From Eutypa lata (lineage: Eukaryota; Ascomycota; Sordariomycetes; Xylariales; Diatrypaceae): 64,000 bases of DNA. Numbering within the stretch: position 1 is the first letter of the stretch; each line of letters opens with the position of its first letter. The stretch is from assembly GCA_022661535.1 (NCBI GenBank), contig JAKULF010000010.1, positions 1,054,001-1,118,000 of the forward strand, read 5' to 3'. This document shows positions 47,676-60,038 of the stretch, in pieces. The notes under the pieces were generated by a model. It worked only from the letters and a program-made list of their open reading frames with translations. It did not search any database and was not told the DNA's origin. Made by a program: the position numbers and the translations under genes.

Positions 47676-48744
47676 TCGATGGCGTTGATCTCAGTCTGCG
47701 ACGAAAGAAGGTTCGAGCCAGCAGCGGTGGCTTGGATCAAAGTTGCACCACCATCCCCTCATAGCGCACATCATTGACCTAGCAGCCTAGGTAACTAGAG
47801 GTTGATATGGAGGGACAGATGCTGTGCAACTGTATGTAACCATTCAGGGGAAAGGAAAGCTCGGTACGAGACACTTACGACGACAGAATGATATACGGAT
47901 GTACGTACATATGAATGAATGAATGAATGATGAACAGTTCCCAGAACCGCGTGTCGAGTCTCCTGCATCCAGTTGTCTTGAACCCGATCTACCGGTGATG
48001 TAAAAAAGAAAGATCGATTGCGTAAGCTGAGGCAAACCACGAAGAGTCTCGGGCGCTCTGATTGCCCATCCAAATTGTGCTTATATGCGCAATGGCATCA
48101 TCCCTTGAAAGAAATAGAGCAATCTTCCCCCCTACACAGTATGGCCATTTCGTCACGTTCTTTTTTACCCCCTCTTGAGACTTATCTTTATCCTATTAGC
48201 TCGTCCTATCTACAAGCCACATCATAATTAATCGTAGCATTTCGCAACACCTAGCCCGAACTATTCCATGAAACAGCCACCTACTTAGCTAGCAGCGCCC
48301 TATATTATCTATGTACCTCGAGTCTTCCGCGCGTCACCCCGCGTAAGCACATAACACGGGGTAGCGACTCCAGTTTTATTTTAACTTTTCTTAGTGCCCG
48401 GCACCTATTACCTGCCAGACTGCCAGACTGCCAGACTCTACTGCTGCTGCGTCCCGCTCTGCACATGCATGGATGATCAATAGTACAACACGCACGTCTC
48501 TCGCAGGCTTTTCAAAGATAGCATGAGGGTCGGTGGACGGTACTTCTTTGACACCGACGACTTACGCAGGGAGAAAGTCTAAATCATGGGGAAGAGACTA
48601 GACGATATTCGCGAAGGGGGGATGTGTAATGAAAGTAGGTAACGGTGATTCGACAGTTTGTTGCCGCCGTATTTCAGAGATTTGAGACATTACATCGCAC
48701 TGCTATACTAAACAAACCAACACCTACAGTAGCGTTGTGCTGCG
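47676..48744. other. Intergenic between 2EXR and nitronate monooxygenase genes
   Basis: Both flanking genes end here (convergent). Holds a (TGAA)5 repeat at 47912-47931 and three tandem TGCCAGAC units at 48413-48436. No gene seen. Confidence 0.6.
48413..48436. repeat. (TGCCAGAC)3 tandem repeat
   Basis: Three perfect eight-base units in a row, followed by CTGCTGCTG-like sequence. Confidence 0.8.
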
Positions 48745-49884
48745 TTACAATATGATCGGGAATACCCCCCCTGCCCCTCCCCCCTTCCCCCTTTTCTCCT
48801 CAGTTTCACAACTTACTCCTCTTATCCGCATCCCCCTTCCGGAGATATCCCACCCCCTCCCCAGCATCTCCGCAGCCTCCCCCACCATCTCGTCCACGAT
48901 CTCCGCCGCGGGCTGGACCCTCGTGATGGCGCCGGCGACCTGGCCCATCAGGTGCGGGAGCTCGATGTCCTCGACGCCGTTCTCGAAGTCGTGCTCGATG
49001 GGCACGACGCCCCGGTCGCAGAGGGCGCGGATCTTCTCGGGGTCGGCGTGCCACCGCGCGATGTACGGGTTCGTGCGCATGCGCAGCGGCCGGCCCGACA
49101 GCACCAGCGTGCGCTGCGTGTCGTCGAAGCCGCACGCGACCACGGCGCGCTTGTGCGCCTCGCTGCACGCCGCCTCCGCGCACGCCACGAACCGCGTCCC
49201 GACCCAGACCCCGGCCGCGCCCTGCATCAGCGCCGCCGCGACGGAGCGCCCGCTCGCGATGCCGCCCGCCGCGACCACGAGCGCCGTCTGCGCCCCCCCG
49301 CCCAGCATCGGGGGCCGGTACCTCGACGCCACGTCCGCGACGGCCGGGATCAGCACCGTCCCCGCCACGTCGCCGGTGTGGCCGCCCCCCTCCCCGCCCT
49401 GCGCGCACACCATGTCGACGCCCGCGTCGAGCGCCTTGACGGCGTGCTTCGGGTGCCCCACCATGTTCATGACGAGGATGCCGGCCCCGTGCAGCTTGTC
49501 GACGACCCAGGCGGGCGGCACGCCCACCGCGCTGACGAACAGCCGCGCCCCGCTCGCGATCGTGATGTCGATCAGCTCGCCGAGCTTGCCCCCCGTGTAG
49601 TCGTGGTTGGTCTTGCGCGCCGACCCGCCCACCTGCGGGAGCGCCAGGTCGACCCCGAAGGCCCCGTGCTCCGGGTCCCGGAGGAGCGACTTCATCTCCG
49701 CGATGATCTCCCGGAGCTGGTCCGGCGTGTACTGGAACCCGCCGATCACGCCGAGCCCGCCCGCGTTCGTCACGGCGGCCGCGAGCGCCCCGCCCGAGGT
49801 CCGCGCCATGCCCGCCAGGATGATCGGGTGCTGGATCCCGAGGAGCTCGGTCAGTGGTGTGGTTATGGGGCCTTGGGCCGCCAT
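48745..49884 (-). CDS. Nitronate monooxygenase (2-nitropropane dioxygenase family)
   Basis: FMN-dependent TIM-barrel enzyme that oxidises alkyl nitronates such as propionate 3-nitronate to the aldehyde or oxo acid plus nitrite; it protects against these toxic compounds. One exon, 379 residues. The N-terminus HPIILAGMAR is the first barrel strand with the flavin phosphate side, GGLGVIGG follows, the catalytic His is H169 in GEGGGHTGDVAG, and AAGGIASGR and GVWVGTRFVA are the late flavin-binding loops. Length is normal for fungal members. The gene is strikingly GC-rich at third positions compared with its flanks, so much that long open frames run on the opposite strand; these are shadows. The C-terminal tail after about residue 355 is Gly-rich and less conserved. 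Some members take other substrates such as trans-enoyl groups, so the substrate is not certain. Confidence 0.93.
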   Translation of the reverse strand: MAAQGPITTPLTELLGIQHPIILAGMARTSGGALAAAVTNAGGLGVIGGFQYTPDQLREIIAEMKSLLRDPEHGAFGVDLALPQVGGSARKTNHDYTGGKLGELIDITIASGARLFVSAVGVPPAWVVDKLHGAGILVMNMVGHPKHAVKALDAGVDMVCAQGGEGGGHTGDVAGTVLIPAVADVASRYRPPMLGGGAQTALVVAAGGIASGRSVAAALMQGAAGVWVGTRFVACAEAACSEAHKRAVVACGFDDTQRTLVLSGRPLRMRTNPYIARWHADPEKIRALCDRGVVPIEHDFENGVEDIELPHLMGQVAGAITRVQPAAEIVDEMVGEAAEMLGRGWDISGRGMRIRGVSCETEEKRGKGGGAGGVFPIIL

Positions 49885-51236
49885 TTTTTTATTATTAAAG
49901 TTATTGTGTTGCCTCTTGGATCGATCGCCCTTTTCCTTCTGGGTCTATGTGTAGGTGGCCTTGCCGGGGTAGTGAACTGCCTCCTCACTATTAACCAGGT
50001 GTTCCGGTATACGTAGATTGCGTACTGCTGACTCGAATGTCGGGAATAGGTAGGTACTACCAGTATACGTAGGGTATGTGAGTACCTAGTATTCAGATTT
50101 GAAAATGAACTAATCATTAATCTATGTAAGTAGTACAGGTGAGCTGTAGCTTGGTTGAAGAGGAAGTAAGTTGGCAGTTCTTTCTTTGAAGTACCTATCG
50201 GAGACTCTTACTTGGATAGGAGCTCCTTGAGATGCCTCGGCTCCCCTTGATTCCCCGCATTATACCCCGGATACCCCACTTGTCAACGGGAACTCCCACT
50301 GTAGCGGCCGCTAACTAACTACCCAGCTAACTAGAGCTCTCCACCTACATCATCGAAGCTATTGTCATACAATAAGCCGAGGAGCTATGAGATCTTTAAT
50401 TGAACCTATATCCCTATGCGTTTTGGTTGCAGATAAGAGTAGCCATTGCAGCCATTAGCTGTACCTTCAGATCTTGCACCAACTACCTGGCGCACAGCTG
50501 AAAAATGCACATATGGGGGGACTCGCGGATTGAGACTCATTGAATAAACATGCTAATATTACCATCAGAATTGTAGCGTATCATGGTATTCTCCAAAGAA
50601 TGTGCCTATGTAGGAAGGAAACCGTTCATGGAAGCTAGAATCATGATCAGCATGGGTTGTATGGCCGTGGGTGTTGAGGCTGGGGCAAGCCTGGGGAACG
50701 GGTTGACACTGGTCGATTGTGAAAATGATGTGTTCGCTAGGAATGACCACCTGCACATCAACACATTATGACTGCGTAATGATTAAACTGTCTACCAACG
50801 CTGAGATCTACGGCTGGTCTATGCTCTAGCTAGCTAAGGCCATACAGGAAGGAATATGTGCCGAGGTCTGATTGAATGCAGGGTCTACACACCCAGAGTA
50901 AAACCTCGGAAAAATGAGATTTGAGGTGGTCAATTCGCGGTATATTTCAGAAGCAGCGTGAGACATGAGAGGATCAAAGCATTTGAACACAAAAATGTGA
51001 GGTATTGGAACCTGACGACATCGAACGTCGTGGTTTGTCATTAGCATCGTAAGCCAACGTTAGTTAGCCTGGCTATTTCAATATTCCATATTCTATACTA
51101 GCCGTAGACCCATAGAGATACATATATTCAAGGCATTAATAATACACATGTTCGTTAGCGGGTATCAGTCTCATTTCCCGGCCCTATGCCTCAGCGATTA
51201 GCCCTTCAACCTCCTTTCTCTAATAAAGGGGTGCTG
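49885..51236. other. Intergenic, no gene seen
   Basis: Promoter of the nitronate monooxygenase (minus strand, with a T/A-rich stretch directly before the ATG) and the 3' side of the following gene. TAGGTA-type words near 50.05 kb. Nothing coding supported. Confidence 0.6.
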
Positions 51237-52559
51237 TCATCGGAAGTATGGCAGCCGCGCAGGGACGAACCCGTCATCTGGTGGTTTCGTCGGCGTCACA
51301 GGAGGTTCTGGTGGGTGCGACTCGGTTGGCGTGGGTTTCTTATTACTCTGGACTTCTTCCTCATCATCCGTAACCTCGTCTACAATCGCTGATATGGGAG
51401 CGTGTACCTCGTCGACCTGAACCATCTCAGTCTTGGCCTCGGGTACGGACTCGATCTGCAAGTTCTCGCGACTGAGACCCCTCCTGAGGGCTAGATCCGC
51501 AGCGGCTTGCCTCTTCTTCTCGATAACTTCATCTTCCTCTCTTTCTAACCGCTCTTCTTCCTGTTGTAGATCTTCGAGCGATGGTTTCGAACCGAAAGCA
51601 GGACTTTGCGGATTGGATGTGAAACTCCGGGCTGCGCGTGAAGACAGTGTCGAGTTTATCGTCGTCCTCGACACGCTCCGCGGGATGCCCCCTGCCTTTG
51701 CTACCCTCTTGCCCTTGCTGCTCTTCGTCCGACTGCTCGAGCGATCATCTATGTGGTCGAGAACTACCCCGAGGTCATCATCTAAAGGCACCGCATCTTC
51801 TTCGCCTTCTCCATCGCTAGGGAAAAGATCGCCCCTTGATCGGTAAGAATCACTCGTGTCTCCGCTGCCGCTTGTTCCGCTCCGTTTCCTATTCTGGGGA
51901 CGTGTCTCTTCTTCGGGATTGAATTCGTCGTCAACCACCCCTAATAATGGTTCACGCTCGCTGCCATGTATTGGTCTTGAGCCGGGGTGCTCTTGGAGAT
52001 TCGCTGCGCTAGGTTTGTATCTCAACGTGCCTCCGAATTTGAATGGTAGACGACCGAGGAACCCAATGGGGGCCGTGCTGGGTATGACAGTCGGATCCTC
52101 CTCGCTAGTAGCAGTCTTCCGAACGCCTCTTGTACCATAGCTCATACCACGTTTCCTACCTCCAGGCTGATCTATCACCTCACCAGATGTGCTCCGCCTC
52201 TTACCCGTGCCAGCCAATAAGCGATCCCAGTCTTCGTTTCGCCATCCTCCCCACGTGCCGCCTCCGTCACGTGTTTCACCGTAAAGGTCTTCGTCCCAGT
52301 CGTCGTAGAAGTCGAAGCTGTACTCGGCCCTACCCCGCGCCCTCTGGCGCTCCCTTGCTCTTCGCGCCCGTTCCTCGCGGTCGCCAAGGCAAACGGTGGT
52401 GCAGTTCTCGATCGCGGACCCGACGGACGCCAGACAAGGATTGATGTAGGTGTGGCCAAAGCTCCAGATACCGGCAGCCGCATTCTCAGTGACGGTCTCG
52501 GTGGTTTGCGAGATCTGGTTCCATCGCTGCCGGAGACGAGGATCCTCAAGGAAAGCCAT
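51237..52559 (-). CDS. Conserved-looking acidic protein of unknown function
   Basis: One exon, 440 residues, not recognised. The N-terminal part (about 1-60) begins MAFLEDPRLRQRWNQI and has a helix-like segment with three Cys (NPCLASVGSAIENCTTVCLG); it may be weakly membrane-associated but is not a clear span. Next come an Arg/Glu-rich helix (about 60-80), an aromatic acidic patch (SFDFYDDWDEDLYGE), and TWGGWRNEDWDRLLAG. The middle is low-complexity, Ser/Arg/Asp-rich. A likely coiled coil (LEDLQQEEERLEREEDEVI and on) lies at about 335-370. The C-terminal tail is Pro-rich and ends in RLPYFR. Codon use and the absence of stops over 1.3 kb support a real gene. It is divergent from sac3, 1.7 kb away. 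Confidence 0.82.
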   Translation of the reverse strand: MAFLEDPRLRQRWNQISQTTETVTENAAAGIWSFGHTYINPCLASVGSAIENCTTVCLGDREERARRARERQRARGRAEYSFDFYDDWDEDLYGETRDGGGTWGGWRNEDWDRLLAGTGKRRSTSGEVIDQPGGRKRGMSYGTRGVRKTATSEEDPTVIPSTAPIGFLGRLPFKFGGTLRYKPSAANLQEHPGSRPIHGSEREPLLGVVDDEFNPEEETRPQNRKRSGTSGSGDTSDSYRSRGDLFPSDGEGEEDAVPLDDDLGVVLDHIDDRSSSRTKSSKGKRVAKAGGIPRSVSRTTINSTLSSRAARSFTSNPQSPAFGSKPSLEDLQQEEERLEREEDEVIEKKRQAAADLALRRGLSRENLQIESVPEAKTEMVQVDEVHAPISAIVDEVTDDEEEVQSNKKPTPTESHPPEPPVTPTKPPDDGFVPARLPYFR

Positions 52560-54265
52560 GGGGAGCTATCTCTTGAATTGATTCGATGTGACGAAATATA
52601 GATGAGGATCTTAATTTCTCAGCTAAAACTCGAGGTCCGAACGATGATGGTTTGGTGAAATGTCGTCGCTGCGCTGACTTCCCCTGTAAGTGTTGTCGGA
52701 CTCCCGACTCATTCGCGCATTAAGTGGGCAGATGACTAGCGCTGCATAATTGCATGGAGATGACGATGCTGTTGGGCTGGATCGCAAAAGGTGAGAGAAA
52801 TGTCCTAGATAATCCCAGGTTGATAAAAATGTCGAGGGTGCATGTCCGAGAAAAAAGGGCAGAGGTCGATGATAATTAATAATTCAAGCCGACGAAGAAA
52901 TGTACAAAGTCGATGAAACTCTTAACAGGGCGATGGTGGAAAGTCAATTAAACAGGATACCCATCCATATGGGGGGAAGATGTTTCAAGTATTCTGTCAA
53001 TTAAGAATTTAGCCAGGGGCGCTACCTGGACATGCTCGGGCGGTTATGACGGAGGGCCAAGCTATCAGATGCCTACATACCTAGTTAATGGGGTTTGGCT
53101 AAGAATAATGTCAGAAACAAAATTATTGATGTAACTTCCAAGCACCCACAAGATCTAATCCCATAGGACTAATAACTTTGAATGAATAAATACATGCAAT
53201 TGGTTGTTAATGGTTGAGGTCAGGTCTATAATGAGGGTTAAACTTCAGAACTGGGTATTTAGAGTGATTATCATACAAGGACAGTTCCATATCACCCTGT
53301 ATGTATTGTATGTACGTACGTAGTTATGTATGTATGTATGTATGTCGACTACGCAAGTAGTTACGTAGCTACGCAGGTAGCTAAATACTCTTGTCTCTAA
53401 ACATATCCCAATGATTCTCAAGTATTTACATGGTTATTAACAATTCACTGGGAAATACAGCAGAACGGTTAAATCATTTATGTGAAGCAGTTAACAATTA
53501 GCTATATTTGTAACATTTCTAAGCATAACACAAGCTCTAGAGTTCGAACATCGTTGGTCATTCCTTGTTGATTTGAATTCAATGTAGTACAACAAATACA
53601 TACTGAGTGTATGTACATAGTTAGCTTCTGTCAACTACAGTACTTTGTAGTTAACAGGTTAACTAGCGTTAGCGTAGTTTTACCACCAAGACCACCAACA
53701 TTTTTATACTTGTAATCCACATATCTCGGCTGTCATTGAGTGTAACACACCATTTGCCAGTCATCTGCCACCTGTCCACCTGTCCAATCCTGTTGCAACT
53801 TCCTATTGTAACTTCCGCTTGCAACTCTTTGTTCCCATTGATGTGAACCAGCTTTAACTTTCGCGTGCAGTTGAAAAGTATCGTCGACCTAATCACTTAA
53901 TAAAACTTCACCTACTTCATCACCATCACCACCTTTCTTCTCGACGAGACAAACGAATTTCGCCTATGAATTACGACAAACTGCGATAACCTCGTTTTCA
54001 AGCTGAATAGCTTGATCTCGTCGGTTTACCATCCGTTTTCTCTGCTTAACTCGGGAATCACGACAATCTTACCCAGCCTCATCTTGCAACCAGCCCAATT
54101 CCTTTGTACTGCTACGTTCGCCATCTTATTACGATCACGATACGACAACCTCTTATCTGTATTAACCGGTGTTACTGAATCGATTTAATTATCAGTCGTC
54201 GCCAATCTAACTTCTACATCATCCAACCGACTGCGTCCAAATGATAGGCGCTCAGAAAGGACAGA
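52560..54265. other. Divergent promoter region between the unknown gene and sac3
   Basis: AT-rich centre with a TATG/TACG repeat at 53298-53385. From about 53890 the + strand turns pyrimidine-rich (CACCATCACCACC, TTTCTTCTCGACG), typical of a fungal leader, so sac3 probably has a leader of 200 bases or more. No gene seen. Confidence 0.6.
53298..53385. repeat. TATG / TACG compound repeat
   Basis: TGTATG and TACG units, four clean TATG copies, then three degenerate copies of a TACGYAGGTAG-like unit. Spacer DNA in a divergent promoter. Confidence 0.65.
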
Positions 54266-57200
54266 ATGTTTAGCTCCCAGAGCAGTCCTGCGAACCCACC
54301 GTCCAACCGTAAGTAAAGGGCTCCCTTCTTGCCTACAGTATTACCTTGGACCTATTTCGGCCGTCGTGAGGACTTCATTTCACCAAAATCATCGATAATC
54401 CCGTGATTTGAGGATGTGTTCGCATATTCCGATGGAAGGAATGAACTACGATCCGCGATTCCAACCTCCCCCCTCGAGTTATATCACGGCACGAGATAGT
54501 AAAGTTCCATACGCGATATGTATGACTACGGGTTGTCAGTTTCGGCAATGAAGAGGGTGTTGATGCTTCTCTACCTATATCTGAGTGCCGGAACCACTAT
54601 GGGATTCGCCGTTGATAAGATACAGCAACTTCCCAGAATAGGCGGAACCGACTCTCGTAGCCTGTGTCCATCTTTGCAAATTTAACTATCATGTTCAAGA
54701 TGTACTCAAGGGCGCAATGCAATTGTTAACCACTGGAAATGTCACTAACCTATTGTTCCCTTTACAGCATTCGCGCAGCCTGTCCAGAACCCCTTTGGAG
54801 CTGCACCCAAGAACACATTCCAGGGATCATCAGCATGGCAAACAACACCTAAAGAAAACCCGTTCTTGAAGCCGAATCCTTTCGACAAAACAGAAAAGGC
54901 AAACAAACTTTCCAACCCACAACCAACGAAGCCACTACATAACCCTTTCGCCACAAATGGCGTCCACTCTAAACCTGCTTCACAACCCTCTACCGACTTG
55001 AAGCCCTCAGCTGCTGGGGCTTTAGGGAATCCCCGACCAAACCCCTTCTTGAACGGCCCATCGTCCACTAAGTCCAGTCCTGCGCATGGATTTGTCCAAC
55101 CTGCATGGTCGACCTCGAAGGATACGAATGGTGCGACACCCACAACATCGCCTAAGCCAGCACTGAATGGAAAGGCAGTAAATGGCAAGCGAATGAATGA
55201 TGGCACCCAGCAGGAGAAGCCCACGTTCTTGAGAAACTTACAGGGCCCAAAGAAACCTTCGAACTTAGCCACTGCCACGGTCCTCACGCCAAAACACGTT
55301 GAAAAGACAAACCCTAGCCATCGAACCACGAAACCACAGAAACCAAAAGGGAGTCGGCGGGGCAATGAAGTTGCAGCAAAGATTCGTGACCAGCTGGCCA
55401 AAGATGGGCTCAAGCCTCCTCCGTGGCCCTCTAACCCAGGGAGTCTCGCACAACGAAAAGCTGTTGAGAAGTATCGGGAGGCCTACAGCGCGTATCGGGA
55501 GAAGGCTATGAGGTCTTTGATTCGAGCAGGACTCTTCGACGATCCTGATAAGAAACGGCGCTTAAGTGAAGCCATCAATTTCAGGGGCATCTGCGAAGAC
55601 ATGTGTCCTGATTGGGACAAAGTTACTCGAATTGTGCAACACGATGTTAGGAAAGAAGAAAAGGAGGAAATCAATGGCGAGTTTGTTGCTAGCCTCCCAC
55701 TCATGGTAACGCGCTATTCTCGTTCATCCGCCGGTCAGGATCTTCCATTGCCTATGGATGTACGATCACCTGGTGCTCTTCGGAGAACGCTGGATTACTT
55801 GATAGGCGATTTAATCCCCTCGGATGATCTCTTACCTGTGCGGCACCACTTTCTATGGGACCGGACGCGCGCAATTCGACGGGAATTCACTTTTCAAGGT
55901 TCTGCTATGAGCAGAGAAGAAAAGAAGGATCTCCTATATTGCCTCGAGACCATCACTCGATTTCACGTTACAGCGCTACATCTCCTTTCAAAACCCGACT
56001 TCGGCCACGAGGGCTTCTCGGAACAACAGGAAATCGAGCAGTTGAGCAAGACATTGATCTCTTTGATGGAAGCATACGAGGACTGTGCTAAAGAAGGCAT
56101 TGTTTGTGAGAATGAAGCGGAGTTTCGCGGTTATTACATAATATTTAATGCTGCTGATCCAAGCTTGATGGAGAAGGTTGAAAGTTGGGGTCCCCAGTTC
56201 TTGGAGTTGGAAGGAATTCAAACCGCCATATGCCTTGTCCAGTCATTACAGAATACCTGGACAGAGACAGGCCCTATGCTCCCTAGGGTTGAAACCCATA
56301 TGGCACTCAGCATGGCTGCCACATTCTTCTCTATCATCGCTTCTCCTCAGATCTCGTACACAATGGCTTGTTTTGCCGAAGTTCATTTTGGCAGCGCACG
56401 GCAGTCGATATTACAAACCATTCTCAACGGCTACCAAAGACCCAAGAACGGTACAAAGGATATAACCCCAACTTTTCTGAAGGAACACCTCCATCTCGAC
56501 TCGGAAGAAGAGGCTGTCAAGTTTGGCCAGCTTCATAACTTCAGATTCCGCACAGACAAAAGCGGGAAGCAGATGATGCTACTCCCTATTAAACGTCGAC
56601 AAAAGAGAATACCCAAACCCAGAGTCCCTCACGCCTACTCTTATAATATAGTTGAGCGCAAACGAGGTAGCCGATTGTTCCCTGAAGTCATCTTCCATAC
56701 AGTATGGGACGAGGGCCACGCCAAGGCCACTGAGGAATCCCAACTCGCTGACCCTGAAGAGGAAAGCTTGTTTGTTAATGGTTATGAAGATGGCGGTAGC
56801 GAGGTAGAAAGTGACATTGAAACTGTGAACACAACGGTGTCAGCACCTGCACGCCCAGAAGCAGAAAAGTCTACGTTTACCAGCTCACTATCGTCTCCGT
56901 CCATATTCACGCCTCCAAATCAGCAAAAGGGGTCACCAAATACTTCTACAACCACGCAAGGAATTCAAAGCCGAGATTTCGCGCCTCAGGTGAATGGTTC
57001 CTTAACGACTCCAAGCCCTTTGTTCACGATGCCTCTGGAAGGTATATTCAACCAAGGGGCCGATGTGAAAACACCGGAGAACTTCACAGCACTTTCAGCT
57101 CCAAATGCTGAGAAGACGAATGAGAAACAAGATGCACAGTCCGGTACACCATCCTCAACGACAACCAGTCCTTTCAGTTTCCTTGGCAATAAGAGTGATG

Positions 57201-59082
57201 CTCCTGCTGCACTATCTTCGCCCGGTCAAAGCAGCCTTTTTAGTCAAATCTCAGCAACCTCATCGTTAAAAAATGGCACGCCTTCAACGCCAGGTTTTCC
57301 AACCCCTGCCTCAGCACCTGGCGCAAAGCCCCTGTTTCCTACTTCGTTAGGGACTTCCACCAGCACTGCGGAACCATCACCTGCAACGAAGACTCCTGTC
57401 TCTGCTGGAGATGCATTCCTTACGCCGAAAGAGCCGACATCCAATACTACCGGGTTGTCGATGTTTACCAGTGAGTCAACCAGCTAGAAATTTTATTTTA
57501 GAGAAGTCTACGTTCGTACTAACAATATCGTGTAGGTCAAGGGTCAACAATGCCACAAAACTCTACATCGCCTTTCACGCCTGCTGGTAGTTCAGCTTTT
57601 CCGCCTTTGGCTAAACCATCCCAATCAGCTGGGGAACGACCGCAAAGCTTAGGGGCTTTCCAACCAAAACCCTTAGACAAGGAAGTCCCGCCGAGCCAAC
57701 CACAGAAGCCTGACCTCATGGATCGGTTTACTCGGTGGTATACCTGTGGTGACAGAGGCTTGATGGAAACTCATATAGAACGATATGTGATCGAGAACCT
57801 ACTTCAAGGTGTTTGGGATGAATATATTCGAACCGAAGAGGAACGGAAACGAAAAGAGGAAGATGAAAAGTCCTGGGCTGAGGCACGCGAGTACCGCAAA
57901 TCCAGTCTCTCTATCAAATACTTCTACAAATGGCGCGATGGATCCCGTCATCGACGTGCTATCAACCGCATACGGGCAGAACGGGACAAGGCTAGGCAAT
58001 GGAGGTTGCCAGAAAACGTGGCAAAGCGTGAGGCTGCGGCAAAAGCTGCTAGGGAGAAGAAGGTGGAAGAAGCAAAGGACCTAATGCACAGGAAAGCTCG
58101 AGAAAACGCCGAACAAACCTATAGGCTCAATCAGTCGATTCAGTCCAACCGGCAATCTCTTTCCAGCCGACAACCTCTGTCTCAGCCAGGACGTCAATCT
58201 CTGTCAGAATCCAGACGTCAATCAAGAGAACACAGTATCGAGAACGCTTTGCTTGCTTCCGGTGTTTTAGATGGAGTACGAGACCCTCAAGAAGCTGCTC
58301 GCTACGCCGCCAGAGACGCCAAGACCGACTCTGACGAGGGCATGCTCCCAGGGGAGCAGATGCTTCTTCGAGTCAAGAACCAACGTCGGAGAAAACAAGG
58401 ACTACAACCCCTCAAGCAGATTCCCGAACCGAAGACCTATAAGGAGGGTTCCAAAACTGCTATGCTGAAGGCTCTCTCGAACGGTTCCGGCAGAGACTCA
58501 TTGTCTATGTCAACTGGAAGTTTCCGCAATTCAACTTTCAGTTCAAGTTACCGATCAAGCCTAGGTTTCAACAGTAGTCGCATCGCTAAGGCGCAGTCCA
58601 AGGTGACGGACCCCTATTGGCGCCTCAAGGCCAGTGGGTTGGTACAGATGCCAAATGGGGAGTATCTTCACGAGTCATTAGCCTTGCCGATGTTACAAGA
58701 AGGAAAAAGATTTCCGGGTCTCGGTGACTATGGCCTACCTAAGGAACAGTCGATTTCTCCTACTCAATTGTCGCCACTTGGGGATACCAGCCCAGCTCGC
58801 TATTCTCCTTCTAATGAGCTCCAGCCGCATCGAATCAGCGGTTCACCTTCTCTCGGCAACATTTTCTCCCGGCGAAAGCGTATCCGTATCGACGAGGATG
58901 AGGACGTAGACAACGGCCTAGCGCCATTGCACGGAAGGGAGGTATCTGGTGACAGGAAACGCGCCAAGAACGGTGGCGAACACGATGTAAATTCGAACCC
59001 CAACGAACCGGATCTCCTAGCCAACATCGACAGCTTGCTTCAGCAGGTTCAGGATGTGAACAGGGCTTCTTCTCATGCGTAG
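54266..59082 (+). CDS. sac3: Sac3/GANP-family mRNA export protein
   Basis: Scaffold of the TREX-2 complex, which links transcription and mRNA export at nuclear pores. Three exons: 54266-54308, 54768-57470 and 57536-59082, total 1430 residues. Intron 1 is 459 bp (GTAAGT to ACAG) and leaves a first exon of 14 codons; intron 2 is 65 bp (GTGAGT to GTAG) with a CTAAC branch site. The N-terminal 200 residues carry repeated NPF motifs (SNPFAQPVQNPFG, NPFLKPNPF), a low-complexity region like those that bind export receptors. The Sac3/GANP domain runs from about 285 to 625 and opens with NFRGICEDMCPDWDK, the family's signature. A long Ser/Thr/Pro linker with FG-like FSFLG and SLFSQ patches follows. 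The C-terminal part (about 975-1080) has RYVIENLLQGVWDEY, an Arg/Glu helix and SIKYFYKWRDGSRHRR, matching the long helix that binds Cdc31/Sus1 in yeast. Confidence 0.93.
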
Positions 59083-60038
59083 GAAAGGGTAACCGGGAAT
59101 GGGCTTGGCACAGCCAAACGAGAAGGAATGACAGAGGGTTTCCGAAGAAGCATTAGTGAATAGATGCATGACATCAACAGTGGTGTCTTTGAGCGATACG
59201 AAGTGATTTTTTCTCCTTCCGGCGAAGACAAAACAGGGAATTGAGGACGGAGGCTACCAGGATATGGATTTTTCCTCATGCATAGGATGGGCGTTTTTTC
59301 TCTCGGCCTTCTTTCATTTAAGATCATGATGCACTGTAATTATTTGTATGACTTTAAAAGGGTCGGGTATTTTTGCTTGTCAAGGCAAAAAGGGGAAGGG
59401 GAAGAGGGCGTTTGATTCCGGTTTATAACTTGATACCCAAGATGCATGAGAAACATATAGGTCGGATATTAATGATTACGTATCCTACTTACTTATCTTT
59501 GATGACTGGTGTATACACTGCATCGATGTGCTATGATGCGATGTGACATGCTTTGAGATATAGTTTGGAGTAAAAGGGGTCGCTAATGTAGTTCAGGGAG
59601 GGGGGGGGGATTAAAGGTAGGTATGTCAAGATCAGATAAAGGGTTGCCTACGTCTATCAATGCAGCTGGTATATGCGTAATCTCTTCTCTTCCATTTCTT
59701 GTGATCATCAGGCATCGATATAATTATCTCATTTGTCCGCGCGTCTAACGCGATCCATGCTAAGTAGGCTGCTGCATTTGACACCGACATGACTTGTTCG
59801 TCAAGCTGCAGGGCGCGTAACTAAGTCCACCACCATTGGCTTTTTACATTAGGCAGCTCTCGTATACTACATAGTTTAGTTGCTATCAACCCTCGATCAA
59901 ATAGAATCATCTTACCACATCGCTCTTTCTTTTTCTTTTTCTTCCCCTTTATTCTTTTTCGGATAGATAAGTATACTATCTTGAAGTTTATAGCACAGTG
60001 CGTACTCACTCCCATCTCAAACCACAAACCACAAACCA
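59083..60038. other. Intergenic between sac3 and F-box gene
   Basis: 3' region of sac3, a G run near 59596, and a pyrimidine-rich stretch at about 59925-59960 before the F-box gene. Nothing coding supported. Confidence 0.6.

Noticed and set aside
48737..50016. Two long + strand frames over the nitronate monooxygenase
   Set aside because: Both are antisense shadows; composition is Arg/Ala/Pro with no recognisable motif, while the minus frame has full family motifs.
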